From assembly GCA_031289815.1 (NCBI GenBank), contig JAITOS010000140.1, positions 1-29,992 on the forward strand: 29,992 bases of DNA, given 5' to 3'. This stretch comes from Peptococcaceae bacterium. GTDB lineage: Bacteria > Bacillota > Desulfitobacteriia > Desulfitobacteriales > Desulfitobacteriaceae. Below are positions 1-7,594 of the stretch, piece by piece (the first letter of the stretch is position 1; the number at the start of each line of letters is the position of its first letter). The notes beneath the pieces are model-generated. The model searched no databases and was not told where the DNA came from. It saw nothing but the letters and a program-made list of their open reading frames with translations. The translations under genes and the position numbers were made by a program.

Positions 1-651
1 AACAAAGAACCGGATCTTGTCATTATTGATTTAGTGATGCCGAATTTAGACGGATTGGGCGTTCTGGAAAAAATCAATGCGCGGACGATGGCGCAAAGGC
101 CAAAAATCATTATGCTGACGGCGTTTGGGCAGGAAAATTTGACGTATCAGGCGATGTTGCTGGGGATTGATTATTTTATACTGAAGCCGTTTGATCTGGA
201 GATATTGGGTAAACGCATACGCGCGTTAACGGAGGAAAAGCCGTCGAATATGATTTCCCAGGTGAGCGCGCCGATAGTAACCAGCGCCGGCAGCGGGATT
301 AATCTAAGCGTAGAGGTTACGAATATGATGCACCAGATCGGCATACCAGCCCATGTAAAAGGATATCAATACATACGGGAAGCGATCCTGTTGGTTGTAG
401 AAGATGTTTCCTTGCTGGGCGCGGTAACGAAGGAATTATATCCGATGATCGCCAAAAAATATAATACGGCCCCGAGCCGGGTCGAACGCGGGATTCGGCA
501 CGCGATAGAACTCGCTTGGGAAAGAGGGCATACGGAAACGCTGAAAAGAATTTTTGGCTATTCGATGAACATTGAACGGCAAAAACCGACAAATTCTGAG
601 TTTATTGCTTTGCTGGCGGATAAGCTGAGGGTGATGAGTAAGGTCAGCTGA
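1..651 (+). CDS. spo0A: Stage 0 sporulation protein A, Spo0A (5' truncated)
   Basis: This is the master response regulator of endospore formation. When phosphorylated on its receiver domain it binds 0A boxes and switches genes on or off at sporulation onset. The reading frame is open from base 1, so the N-terminus lies outside the window; about 216 residues are visible. The fragment begins just before the phospho-acceptor Asp (residue 10, in IIDLVMPNLDGL). The conserved receiver Lys follows in ILKPFD, then a variable linker. The C-terminal DNA-binding domain is highly characteristic of the family: GIPAHVKGYQYIREAI, LYPMIAKKYNT, SRVERGIRHAIELAW and KPTNSEFIALLADKLR. The stop is at 649-651. No plus-strand gene follows closely. 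Identification is very secure; only the 5' end is missing. Confidence 0.98.
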   Translation, partial: NKEPDLVIIDLVMPNLDGLGVLEKINARTMAQRPKIIMLTAFGQENLTYQAMLLGIDYFILKPFDLEILGKRIRALTEEKPSNMISQVSAPIVTSAGSGINLSVEVTNMMHQIGIPAHVKGYQYIREAILLVVEDVSLLGAVTKELYPMIAKKYNTAPSRVERGIRHAIELAWERGHTETLKRIFGYSMNIERQKPTNSEFIALLADKLRVMSKVS

Positions 652-949
652 GCGGCGGAGGGTGTGCGGGTGCGCTTGCTTTTGTTGGGGTCGGCGCAGG
701 GCGGACGGTTCCGCTTTTCGTCCCGCTGCGCCCTCCTGAGCTTGTGTCAATATATGACCGAAACAAAATTTATCCCAAAACAGAGACTCGAATTGTGCAT
801 TTTAACGGATTAGCTTGAAAAAGTTTTGGGATAATGCTTACAGCTTTTCAGACCGGAAAGCTGTAATATCATCTCTTCATTGTTTTCCCAGATTGCCGGG
901 TTCTGTGTGTTGCAGAGATGATCGTCAACTTTTTCCATAGCTTTGCGTT
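652..949. other. Intergenic region between spo0A and the MFS gene
   Basis: This stretch separates two convergent genes. It carries the 41-bp repeat copy at 698-738. There is also a hairpin at 840-864, with arms ACAGCTTT and AAAGCTGT, and a longer-range inverted repeat (ATCATCTCT near 868-876, AGAGATGAT near 915-923). Neither hairpin is followed directly by a clear T tract in either direction, so I do not call a terminator. A minus-strand open frame runs across 810-1022, but it has no ribosome binding site and no family I recognise. Confidence 0.5.
698..738. repeat. Partial copy of dispersed intergenic repeat
   Basis: These 41 bp match 27622-27662 exactly. The core reads GGGCGGACGGTTCCGC, then a spacer, then CTGCGCCCTCCTG. 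The flank just upstream (about 674-696) also resembles 27524-27546, but the roughly 75 bp separating the two blocks in the right-hand copy is missing here. This copy has only the left half of the palindrome seen at 27618-27722. It lies just downstream of spo0A, outside any gene. Confidence 0.8.
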
Positions 950-2278
950 TCATTTTGGTTTGGGTTCGGAATCGGCGTTGGCGTTTGCCGCTACTTTCGT
1001 CTTTGGAACCCGAACCAGGCATGAGGAGATGAAGCCTGCAAGGCCGATGATGGCAAGACCAATGAAGGCAGGAACATAACTCCCGGTCACATCGAATACA
1101 GTCCCGGCGATTGTGGGAACAAAGGAGGCCAAGACCGCTATAATGGGTAGCAGCCAGCCGTGGATTTTGGAATAGTGGACGTTACCGAAAATGTTGGCAA
1201 GCTCCGCTGGCAGGCAGGCATTGTGAGTCGCAAAACCAAGTCCTACGATTACATAATAAGCAATCATGATAATCATTGAGCCGCCGACCAGAACCGTTAC
1301 CAACGCTCCGAGCCCCATAAGCAGGGCGGCGAGGCCGTGGACACGGATAGGCTCGACCCGGTCGATGAGAAACGAACAGAACAGCAACGCGGCTATGCCG
1401 CCGATTGCCTTCAGCGAGAGCGCTACCGATACATCATCCAGCGTAAGTCCCTGAGACACAAAGTAAAGCCCCGCTTGCGAAACATTCAGGTTTAAGGCCG
1501 CAAAACAGGTGAACGCCGTAAGGCCGATGAACCAGAAGGCCGGAGTCTTTACCGCTTCAAGGGCGCTCTTATTTTCCATTGTCTGGTATACCCTGGATAT
1601 ATAGCTCTTCTTTGACGCGCCTTTTTTGAAAGCAGTTGCCCCGCCGTCCATTTCTTGACCGACATCCGCCGGTTTATCCTTTATGACAAAGATGGAGAGC
1701 AAAAGACCGATCACCGCAAAGCCAGCGACGAGCCAATAGCCGCTGTGCCAGCTGAAAAGCTTTATGACCCAGTTCGTTATGAGCGGATAAAAGACCGCGA
1801 TGGTAGCGCCTATGATCAGCGCGATAGAGATAGCCCGTCCTCTGTTTAGCTTGTACCAATTGTTCAGCGTTGTGAAGGTCGGTATTGCCCCGGCGCTCAT
1901 ACACCCATAACTCATGATGACGCCAAAGCCCAAAACATAAAAAACGGCGTTTCCGCCAAGGAAGATTGCGAGCAAAGCGCCCATGATGGCAGTGATCGTT
2001 GAACCCAATATATAAGAGAAACGGGCGCCTTTCTTAGCGATAAGCAAGCCAACTAAAGGCGCGGTAAGCCCCTGAAGAAGGATAAACGCCTGAAAGCCAA
2101 GACCTAGGACGGTCCGGTTCATAGTAACTGCGGGATCCAGTACCATATAAGCATTTGATAACTGTGCTACAGTAAGGCCAAGAGCGCCTACGAACGCATA
2201 GATGAGCCCGCCAGCAGCTATCATTCTCGATCCGGTGAATTTCGTTGCTGACTTCGTGGTTTTGATCGCTGTGTTCAT
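950..2278 (-). CDS. MFS transporter, oxalate/formate antiporter (OFA)-like family
   Basis: This is a 442-residue integral membrane protein of the major facilitator superfamily, with about twelve hydrophobic segments and a basic central loop near residues 205-235. The second intracellular loop has a degenerate motif A (GLLIAKKGARF). NNWYKLNRGRA, near residues 140-149, is the arrangement typical of the OFA and monocarboxylate porter branch, which moves small carboxylates. The actual substrate cannot be read from the sequence. The start is supported by an AGGGG ribosome binding site six bases upstream and by a promoter at 2323-2351. The gene is monocistronic and divergent from the A-rich gene at 2468. 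The family call is firm; the oxalate/formate name describes similarity only. Confidence 0.88.
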   Translation of the reverse strand: MNTAIKTTKSATKFTGSRMIAAGGLIYAFVGALGLTVAQLSNAYMVLDPAVTMNRTVLGLGFQAFILLQGLTAPLVGLLIAKKGARFSYILGSTITAIMGALLAIFLGGNAVFYVLGFGVIMSYGCMSAGAIPTFTTLNNWYKLNRGRAISIALIIGATIAVFYPLITNWVIKLFSWHSGYWLVAGFAVIGLLLSIFVIKDKPADVGQEMDGGATAFKKGASKKSYISRVYQTMENKSALEAVKTPAFWFIGLTAFTCFAALNLNVSQAGLYFVSQGLTLDDVSVALSLKAIGGIAALLFCSFLIDRVEPIRVHGLAALLMGLGALVTVLVGGSMIIMIAYYVIVGLGFATHNACLPAELANIFGNVHYSKIHGWLLPIIAVLASFVPTIAGTVFDVTGSYVPAFIGLAIIGLAGFISSCLVRVPKTKVAANANADSEPKPK

Positions 2279-2322
2279 TTTTTACCCCTGATTCTTTTTT
2301 TGCAACCCATTTTTCATACGTC

Positions 2323-2351
2323 ATTATAGCATAGCAGGTTCGTTTTGGTAA
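2323..2351 (-). promoter_or_regulatory. Sigma-A-type promoter for the MFS gene
   Basis: On the minus strand there is a perfect TATAAT (plus 2323-2328). A TTACCA -35 box (plus 2346-2351) lies exactly 17 bp upstream of it. The predicted transcript would begin near 2316, leaving a leader of about 38 nt before the MFS start codon. Confidence 0.7.
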
Positions 2352-2467
2352 GGATTATTTGGCGAAATAAGCTACAGCAATATTTTTTCGCATAGTGTAT
2401 TTCCCTAAAGTGAAAAATGTAATACAATAGCTTTAAAGTAAGGAGCGTAAGAAACGGAGCGAATATT

Positions 2468-3424
2468 ATGAAAAAAGTAAAAGAAGAAATCTCACTAAAG
2501 AATACAAAACAAGAGATTTTAGACGCTTTAAATGATGTATTAGAAAAAGAAAAAAATGCTATAGCAACAAAATCCAATCCGGCAAAAGAAGAACAAGAAA
2601 AAGTTATTGCCAAAGCAATTGAATCTTCAAAAGTAAATGTGGAACAAAAAATATTTTCAGAAGAATTAAACAATAAATTTAAAGATTTGGAAAAAGCCAT
2701 ACAAGCAGAAGAAGAGAAATTAGAAGCGCTCTACGGGATAGAAAAAGAATTGCAAAGAGTAACTTTGGTAATAAATGCAGGCAAAGATGCTATAGCACAA
2801 ACCGAATTTGAAAAAAGGAATAAAGTAGAAGAACTAAATTGCGCTATAGAAGACTTAGAAACAAGATATAAAGAGAAAAATTTGGAATTACAACAAGAAT
2901 ATGAAACAACAAGTAGAAAATTAAAGTTAGAAAGAGAGCGTGAAAACGAAGCATACAGTTACAAGCAAAAAAGAGAACGAGACATTGAAAATAATAATTG
3001 GGCTGATGAAAAAGCAACGAGAGAAGAAGCTCTGTCTAAAACGGAAGCAGAGACTAAAAGATTATTAGGAGAAGCAACTGAAAAAGTTGACTATATAAAA
3101 GGGTTAGAAACAAAAGTAAATGAAATACCAAAAACGTTACAAAAAGAATACGAAAGAGGAGCAGAAGAAGCAACCCGGGCATTAGAAAAAGAACATGAGC
3201 ATAAAGTGGCGTTGTCAGAAAAAGATTATGAAAGTACGGCTGTCAGGCTAAATGATAAAGTAGAAGCACTAACAGCTGAACTGGCAAAATCAGCGAAACT
3301 AAATGTAACCCTACAAGAAAAATTAGATCATGCTTATGTCGAAATAAAAGAACTTGCAACCAAAACTGTTGAGGCGTCCAGTGGTGTTAAAATTATAGGG
3401 AACTCATCTAGTGAAAATAAATAA
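2468..3424 (+). CDS. A-rich coiled-coil protein of unknown function
   Basis: This encodes 318 residues, dominated by Glu, Lys, Ala and Leu with long heptad-like stretches, so most of it should be an extended coiled coil. I see no signal peptide, membrane segment or enzymatic motif. The C-terminal end is less repetitive (ELATKTVEASSGVKIIG) and may be the conserved tail of a family, but I cannot name it. A GGAG ribosome binding site sits eight bases before the ATG, and a TACAAT -10-like box lies at 2423-2428. Base composition is striking: sampled lines are about 30-37% GC, far below the flanking genes, and Lys and Glu codons are almost all AAA and GAA. That suggests recent acquisition. It stands alone between a divergent MFS gene and a convergent dedA gene. 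Confidence 0.8.
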   Translation: MKKVKEEISLKNTKQEILDALNDVLEKEKNAIATKSNPAKEEQEKVIAKAIESSKVNVEQKIFSEELNNKFKDLEKAIQAEEEKLEALYGIEKELQRVTLVINAGKDAIAQTEFEKRNKVEELNCAIEDLETRYKEKNLELQQEYETTSRKLKLERERENEAYSYKQKRERDIENNNWADEKATREEALSKTEAETKRLLGEATEKVDYIKGLETKVNEIPKTLQKEYERGAEEATRALEKEHEHKVALSEKDYESTAVRLNDKVEALTAELAKSAKLNVTLQEKLDHAYVEIKELATKTVEASSGVKIIGNSSSENK

Positions 3425-3522
3425 AATAGCTTAAAATTCACTCCACTGAGTGACGACGCTGCAAGGATGGAAGCGGAGGCTGTCATTGCGATGATCGACA
3501 GATGTGAACATGGCGGGCGCGG

Positions 3523-4167
3523 TCACTTTCGGCGTTTATTCCAGGCGGCAATGACCGCCGGCAGCAGAGAAATGGCGACAATGGCGAAAATGACATAGGT
3601 AAAATGATGCTGAACCGCCGGAATAGCGCCGAAAAAGTAGCCGGCGGAGATGAAGAGCAGACTCCAGGTGATTCCGCCCAGGGTATTGAAGAAGGTGAAT
3701 TTAGCGAAAGGCATCTTGCCGACGCCGGCGACAAAAGGGGCGAAGGTGCGAATGATCGGCATAAAACGGGAAAGGAAGACGGCTTTGCCGCCGTGTTTCT
3801 CATAGAAAACGTGGGTGCGGTCGATATATTCTTTTTTGACGATGGTGCGGATGAGGCGAGAGCGGCTGTTCAGGATTTTTTGACCAATGAAGCGACCGAT
3901 GAAATAATTTGTGGTATTACCGCCGACGGCGGCGACCATCAGGAGCAGGGTGATCAGCTTGGTGTTGAAAAATCCGTCCGCGGCCAGAGCGCCGATGACA
4001 AAAAGCAGGGAATCTCCCGGTAAAAATGGGGTAAAGACGAGCCCGGTTTCACAAAAGATGACCAGAAACAGGATCAAGTAGGTCCAGACGCCATATTGTT
4101 GAATCAGCTCCGCGAGATGGAGGTCAACATGAAGGATGAAGTCGATGAGAAAAGCGATGATATCCAT
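3523..4167 (-). CDS. DedA-family (VTT domain) membrane protein
   Basis: A 214-residue polytopic membrane protein of the DedA/SNARE-associated family. Some members have been shown to recycle undecaprenyl phosphate across the membrane, and others affect membrane homeostasis and peptide sensitivity. Family signatures appear in order: FCETGLVFTPFLPGDSLLF (residues about 38-57), the re-entrant region GGNTTNYFIGRFIG, YEKHGGKAVFLSRFMPIIRT with its conserved Arg residues, then AGVGKMPFAKFTFFNTLGG. The start is fixed by an AGAGGAGGA ribosome binding site six bases upstream, and length is typical. The gene is transcribed alone, convergent with the coiled-coil gene. Which lipid it handles cannot be told from sequence. 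Confidence 0.92.
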   Translation of the reverse strand: MDIIAFLIDFILHVDLHLAELIQQYGVWTYLILFLVIFCETGLVFTPFLPGDSLLFVIGALAADGFFNTKLITLLLMVAAVGGNTTNYFIGRFIGQKILNSRSRLIRTIVKKEYIDRTHVFYEKHGGKAVFLSRFMPIIRTFAPFVAGVGKMPFAKFTFFNTLGGITWSLLFISAGYFFGAIPAVQHHFTYVIFAIVAISLLPAVIAAWNKRRK

Positions 4168-4203
4168 GAATCCTCCTCTATTTTTTACTCTGAGAGAAAT
4201 TGT

Positions 4204-4209
4204 ATTATA
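4204..4209 (-). promoter_or_regulatory. Extended -10 promoter for dedA
   Basis: The minus strand reads TGCTATAAT, a TGn-extended perfect -10 box. A TTGACG lies too close upstream (13 bp) to be a standard -35, so recognition probably depends on the extended -10. The predicted leader to the dedA ATG is about 30 nt. Confidence 0.5.
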
Positions 4210-4590
4210 GCAAGGGCGTCAGCGTCAAGGGATAAAGTTGTTTCATAGTTTACCGGTACATCGATTTTATTCCTTCTGTGTTTTAAACGATGATACCTTC
4301 CGTGCAAATGGGGTTATAGTAAATCGTAAACAAGCTGGCTAAACAGTCCAATAAATACAGTATACAGCGGTCCGGCTGTGAATACCAAGGTCATTTTCCT
4401 TGCTGAAAAGGGGATTTTCGCCGAAAAACTTGTTTTTAGGATAAAGGTCTGGTAACATGTGAGACGAAGGGTAGAAATCTAAAAGAAGCTACACCTGTGT
4501 TTGCGTTTTTATTTCATAAAAGGCTGAGAAATTTAACCGCTTGGATCATAAAGACCGAGATGGGGATAAGAGAGGCTTAGATGAAAGGTG

Positions 4591-4622
4591 CCTTCTGCTT
4601 GCCCGCAGGAGGTTTTTATTTT
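4591..4622 (+). terminator. Intrinsic terminator or attenuator ahead of the pan operon
   Basis: An eight-pair stem, CCTTCTGC with GCAGGAGG (one G-T pair), closes a six-base loop and is followed at once by TTTTTATTTT. It ends 18 bases before the ATG of the DUF2520 gene. The GGAGG that would otherwise be a good ribosome binding site is sequestered in the 3' arm. Confidence 0.8.
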
Positions 4623-4640
4623 GGCGAAGGCGGTGCGAAG

Positions 4641-5501
4641 ATGAAGGTAGGGATCATTGGCGCGGGTCTGGTCGGCTCGGCGATGGCGCTGAAACTATAT
4701 CGGCGGCAAGGGTATGAACTGAAGATAATCGCGAGCCGGTCGGTAGCGAAGGCGGAGGCATTGGCGGCACGGGTAGGAGCGGTGGCCGGGACGAGCCGGG
4801 AGGTCGTCAAAACCTGCGAGCTGGTGCTGATTGCGACGCCTGACCGCGTCATTGAACCGTTGGTCAGCCAATTGGCGGCGGACTGTTACGAAGGACAGGT
4901 TCTGGCGCATTTTAGCGGCTCGCTGGCGGCGGAGATCATGGCGCCGGTTCGTTTGCGGGGCGCGCAATGTCTGTCGCTCCATCCTTTGCAAGCCTTTGCC
5001 AGCCTGGAAACGGCGGTGGCGGCGCTCGACGGGACGCATTTCACGGTGGAAGGCGATCGGACGGAGCTGGGCTGCCAACTGGTGAAGGATCTGGGTGGGA
5101 TACCGCACCGGCTTGACCCGGAGCGGAAGGTTCTGTATCACGCCGCCGCCTGTTTCGCCTCCAACTATCTCGTCGTACTGGCCGCTGTGGCTACGGATCT
5201 CTTGGAACGCAGCGGCTTCGGAGCGGAGGACGGCTTAGCGGCTCTGCTGCCGCTCATGCGCGGGACGCTGGCCAATCTGGAAACGGTCGGTTTGCCGCAG
5301 GCCCTGACCGGCCCCATCGCCAGAGGCGAGACGGCGGTGGTCGGCGCTCAGGCGCACAATATGCCGCCGGAATATCTGCCGCTTTACCGGCAACTGGGTT
5401 CGCTGGCCGTCGCGCTGGCTGCCGCGAAAAAGACGATCGGCGAAGCGGAAAAGACGAAGCTGCTTGAGCTTTTGCAATCGAAGGCAGAGGGGGAATCGTG
5501 A
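4641..5501 (+). CDS. Rossmann-fold/DUF2520 oxidoreductase, probable ketopantoate reductase (PanG-like)
   Basis: A 286-residue NAD(P)-binding protein. The N-terminus MKVGIIGAGLVGSAMA is a classic dinucleotide-binding GxGxxG turn, and LVLIATPD ends the fourth strand. The C-terminal helical DUF2520 domain is recognisable from SLHPLQAF, YHAAACFASNYLV and LTGPIARGE. It heads the operon and abuts panB with no intervening base, which implies co-translation. The pathway needs a ketopantoate reductase between PanB and PanC, and no panE is present. Related Rossmann proteins (PanG) have been reported to fill this role, so that function is likely but inferred from context. I chose 4641 because an upstream in-frame ATG at 4581 would put the terminator hairpin inside the coding region and add residues before the Rossmann strand. 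Confidence 0.85.
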   Translation: MKVGIIGAGLVGSAMALKLYRRQGYELKIIASRSVAKAEALAARVGAVAGTSREVVKTCELVLIATPDRVIEPLVSQLAADCYEGQVLAHFSGSLAAEIMAPVRLRGAQCLSLHPLQAFASLETAVAALDGTHFTVEGDRTELGCQLVKDLGGIPHRLDPERKVLYHAAACFASNYLVVLAAVATDLLERSGFGAEDGLAALLPLMRGTLANLETVGLPQALTGPIARGETAVVGAQAHNMPPEYLPLYRQLGSLAVALAAAKKTIGEAEKTKLLELLQSKAEGES

Positions 5502-6296
5502 ATGAAAAGATTCAGTATTACCGATTTTATAGCGAAGAAACAAGCCGGTCAAAAGATCGCCATGCTGACGGCCTATGACTCCTTTACCGCCGCGCTGTTG
5601 GATGAAGCGGGGATTGAGTCGATTCTGGTGGGAGATTCTCTGGGAAACGTCATGCTGGGCTATGAAACTACGGTGCCGGTGACGCTGGAGGAAATGCTTC
5701 ATCATACCAAGACGGTGTCCCGGGGATGTAAAAGAGCGCTGATCGTTGGCGATATGCCCTTTCTTACCTATCATACCGGCGTCGCTGAAGCGCTGCGCAA
5801 TGCCGGACGTTTTCTCCAGGAAGGCGGGGCGCAGGCGGTAAAGATCGAGGGGGGAAAAGAAAGGGCGGAGACGGTGCGGGCGATGGTCGAAGCCGGTATT
5901 CCGGTCATGGGTCATTTGGGCTTGACCCCGCAGAGCATTCACCAGCTAGGCGGTTTTAAAGTTCAGGGGAGGTCGGAAGAGGCGGCGCAGAAGCTCCTGG
6001 AGGACGCGCTGGCCCTGGAAGCGGCGGGGGCCTTCGCGGTCGTGCTGGAATGCGTGCCGGCGGCGCTGGCGGCTAAGCTGACGCAGGCTCTGCGCATTCC
6101 CACCATCGGGATCGGCGGCGGCAACGAGTGTGACGGTCAGGTGCTGGTTACGCATGATATGCTGGGAATCTTCGCTAAACCGCCTAAATTTGTCAAGAAA
6201 TTCGCGCAACTGCGGGAACCGATGATTCAAGCCTTTCAGGAGTATAAAAAAGAAGTGGAAGCTAAAGTTTTCCCCGGCCCGGAGCAAAGCTATTAA
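5502..6296 (+). CDS. panB: 3-methyl-2-oxobutanoate hydroxymethyltransferase
   Basis: PanB transfers a hydroxymethyl group from 5,10-methylene-tetrahydrofolate to ketoisovalerate, giving ketopantoate, the first committed step of pantothenate synthesis in the cytosol. The 264 residues have the usual length and show the family blocks in order: KIAMLTAYDSFTA, ILVGDSLGNVMLGY with its metal-binding Asp, VGDMPFLTY, AVKIEGG, MGHLGLTPQS, LGGFKVQGR, VLECVP with the catalytic Glu, and TIGIGGGNECDGQVLV. The ATG immediately follows the stop of the DUF2520 gene, with a purine-rich AGAGGGGG upstream. It is followed after 36 bp by panC. Confidence 0.97.
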   Translation: MKRFSITDFIAKKQAGQKIAMLTAYDSFTAALLDEAGIESILVGDSLGNVMLGYETTVPVTLEEMLHHTKTVSRGCKRALIVGDMPFLTYHTGVAEALRNAGRFLQEGGAQAVKIEGGKERAETVRAMVEAGIPVMGHLGLTPQSIHQLGGFKVQGRSEEAAQKLLEDALALEAAGAFAVVLECVPAALAAKLTQALRIPTIGIGGGNECDGQVLVTHDMLGIFAKPPKFVKKFAQLREPMIQAFQEYKKEVEAKVFPGPEQSY

Positions 6297-6335
6297 GCAG
6301 GGCGGGTATTTCTAACGACATAGGAGGAGCAAGTG

Positions 6336-7187
6336 GTGAAACTCATTACAGCCATCGCTGACTTGCGTCAAACCCTGGCCGGGGCCAGAGCCGCCGGTAA
6401 GAGTATCGGATTCGTTCCCACGATGGGATGTTTGCACGAAGGTCATCAGAGCTTAATCCGTCAGGCTTCGCTGGAGAATGATCTGGCCGTCGTCAGTATT
6501 TTTGTCAATCCGCTCCAATTCGGGCCGGAAGAGGATTACGCGACCTATCCGCGGGATCTGGATCGTGACTGTCAGCTGGCCGTCGCCGCCGGAGCCGGGA
6601 TCGTCTTTGCGCCCGCGGCGGCTGAAATGTATCCGCAGGCGGCGCTGGCCTACGCGGCGGTGGAACTCCTGGGGGATGGTTTGTGCGGGAAATCGCGGCC
6701 GGGGCATTTTCGGGGGGTCTGTACGGTGGTCAGCAAGCTCCTTCATATCGTACAGCCGGAGCGGGCCTATTTCGGCGAAAAAGACGCCCAGCAGCTGGCG
6801 ATCATCCGGCGGCTGGTTCTGGATTTGAATATGCCGGTGCTTATCGTCGCGGTTCCCATCCAACGAGAGCCGGACGGTCTGGCCATGAGCTCCCGCAACC
6901 GGTATTTGGCGGCGGACGAGAGGAAGCGGGCGGTCGTTCTCTACCGCGCGTTGCAAGAGGCGCAACGGGTCTTTGCGGCGGGCGAGAGGGAGAGCAGGAT
7001 GCTCAAGGAGCGGATGGCGGCCATGATCACGGCTGTGCCGGGCGCGGCGATCGACTATATTGAAATAGCCGAGCCGCAGACACTGCAACCGTTGGAAAAC
7101 ATTCAAGATACAGCGCTCCTTGCTTTGGCGGTGCGATTCGGCAAGACGCGTCTCATCGATAATTGTTTGTTGACGGAGGGGAAATAG
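6336..7187 (+). CDS. panC: Pantothenate synthetase (pantoate-beta-alanine ligase)
   Basis: PanC joins pantoate and beta-alanine with ATP, through a pantoyl-adenylate, to make pantothenate. The protein has about 283 residues and carries the nucleotidyltransferase signatures: PTMGCLHEGHQSLI (HxGH-type motif), NPLQFGPEEDYATYPRD, GHFRGVCTVVSKL, YFGEKDAQQL and the KMSKS equivalent MSSRNRYL. Two tandem GTG codons (6333 and 6336) could start it. AGGAGG at 6322-6327 is five bases from the first and eight from the second, so I prefer 6336; the difference is one residue. It sits between panB and panD, three bases before panD, in one operon. Confidence 0.97.
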   Translation: MKLITAIADLRQTLAGARAAGKSIGFVPTMGCLHEGHQSLIRQASLENDLAVVSIFVNPLQFGPEEDYATYPRDLDRDCQLAVAAGAGIVFAPAAAEMYPQAALAYAAVELLGDGLCGKSRPGHFRGVCTVVSKLLHIVQPERAYFGEKDAQQLAIIRRLVLDLNMPVLIVAVPIQREPDGLAMSSRNRYLAADERKRAVVLYRALQEAQRVFAAGERESRMLKERMAAMITAVPGAAIDYIEIAEPQTLQPLENIQDTALLALAVRFGKTRLIDNCLLTEGK

Positions 7188-7190
7188 AGT

Positions 7191-7586
7191 ATGTTTTTAA
7201 CACTCATGAAGTCAAAAATCCATCGGGCCACCGTGACGGAAGCGAATCTGAACTATGTCGGCAGCGTCACCATTGATGAAGACTTGCTGGACGCCGCCGG
7301 GATATTCGCGAACGAAAAGGTGCAAATTGTCAACAACAATAACGGCGCCCGCCTGGAAACCTACGCGATTCCGGGTGAGCGCGGCTCCGGCGTCGTCTGT
7401 CTAAACGGCGCGGCAGCGCGGCTCGTCCAGCCGGGGGACGTCGTCATCATCATCGCTTATGGCCTCTTTACGGAGGCGGAAGCCGCCGCTCACCAGCCGA
7501 AAGTGGTTTTTGCCGACGAGCGGAATCGGGTGTTGGAGGTGGCGCGGGCAGAAATTCACGGGACGACGGGTTCGCCGGGGAAGTGA
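7191..7586 (+). CDS. panD: Aspartate 1-decarboxylase precursor
   Basis: PanD decarboxylates aspartate to the beta-alanine used by PanC. It is made as a proenzyme that cleaves itself between Gly24 and Ser25, giving an N-terminal pyruvoyl group. That site is present ([13 protein letters not shown]), preceded by the family N-terminus [15 protein letters not shown]. Further conserved blocks are [33 protein letters not shown] and VIIIAYGLF. The 131-residue length is normal. The ATG is three bases after the panC stop, with GGAGGGG about nine bases upstream. It is the last gene of the operon and is convergent with the cvfB-like gene eight bases away, so no obvious separate terminator fits between them. 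Confidence 0.97.
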   Translation: MFLTLMKSKIHRATVTEANLNYVGSVTIDEDLLDAAGIFANEKVQIVNNNNGARLETYAIPGERGSGVVCLNGAAARLVQPGDVVIIIAYGLFTEAEAAAHQPKVVFADERNRVLEVARAEIHGTTGSPGK

Positions 7587-7594
7587 GACAGGCG

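Larger units (their letters stand above)
4168..4640 (+). promoter_or_regulatory. Intergenic region and leader of the pantothenate operon
   Basis: There are 473 bp between dedA (minus) and the first pan-operon gene. No other plus-strand gene lies upstream, so the strong plus-strand terminator at 4591-4622 can only act on a transcript that begins inside this region. A weak candidate promoter is TTGTTT at 4430-4435 and TAACAT at 4453-4458, with a 17-bp spacer. Between it and the terminator are small stem candidates, for example CTTGG with CCGAG around 4540-4559. The layout (leader, terminator, gene start 19 nt later) is that of an attenuator or riboswitch. The Firmicutes 'pan' RNA motif is the obvious family to test, but I cannot confirm its consensus by eye. 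Confidence 0.5.

Noticed and set aside
810..1022. Minus-strand open frame of 70 codons overlapping the MFS 3' end
   Set aside because: No ribosome binding site, no recognised family, and partly overlapping a real gene in another frame. A decayed gene cannot be excluded.
4521..4580. GGCTGAGAA followed by AACC and GGGGATAA, resembling a TPP riboswitch
   Set aside because: Only the CTGAGA box fits. The second conserved half (ACCCTTTGAACCTGAT and the following GGATAATGCC) is not present, and the operon is not thiamine-related.
4581..4640. Upstream ATG at 4581 as start of the DUF2520 gene
   Set aside because: It would translate through a strong terminator hairpin and add 20 residues before the Rossmann strand. 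The ATG at 4641 fits the family N-terminus.
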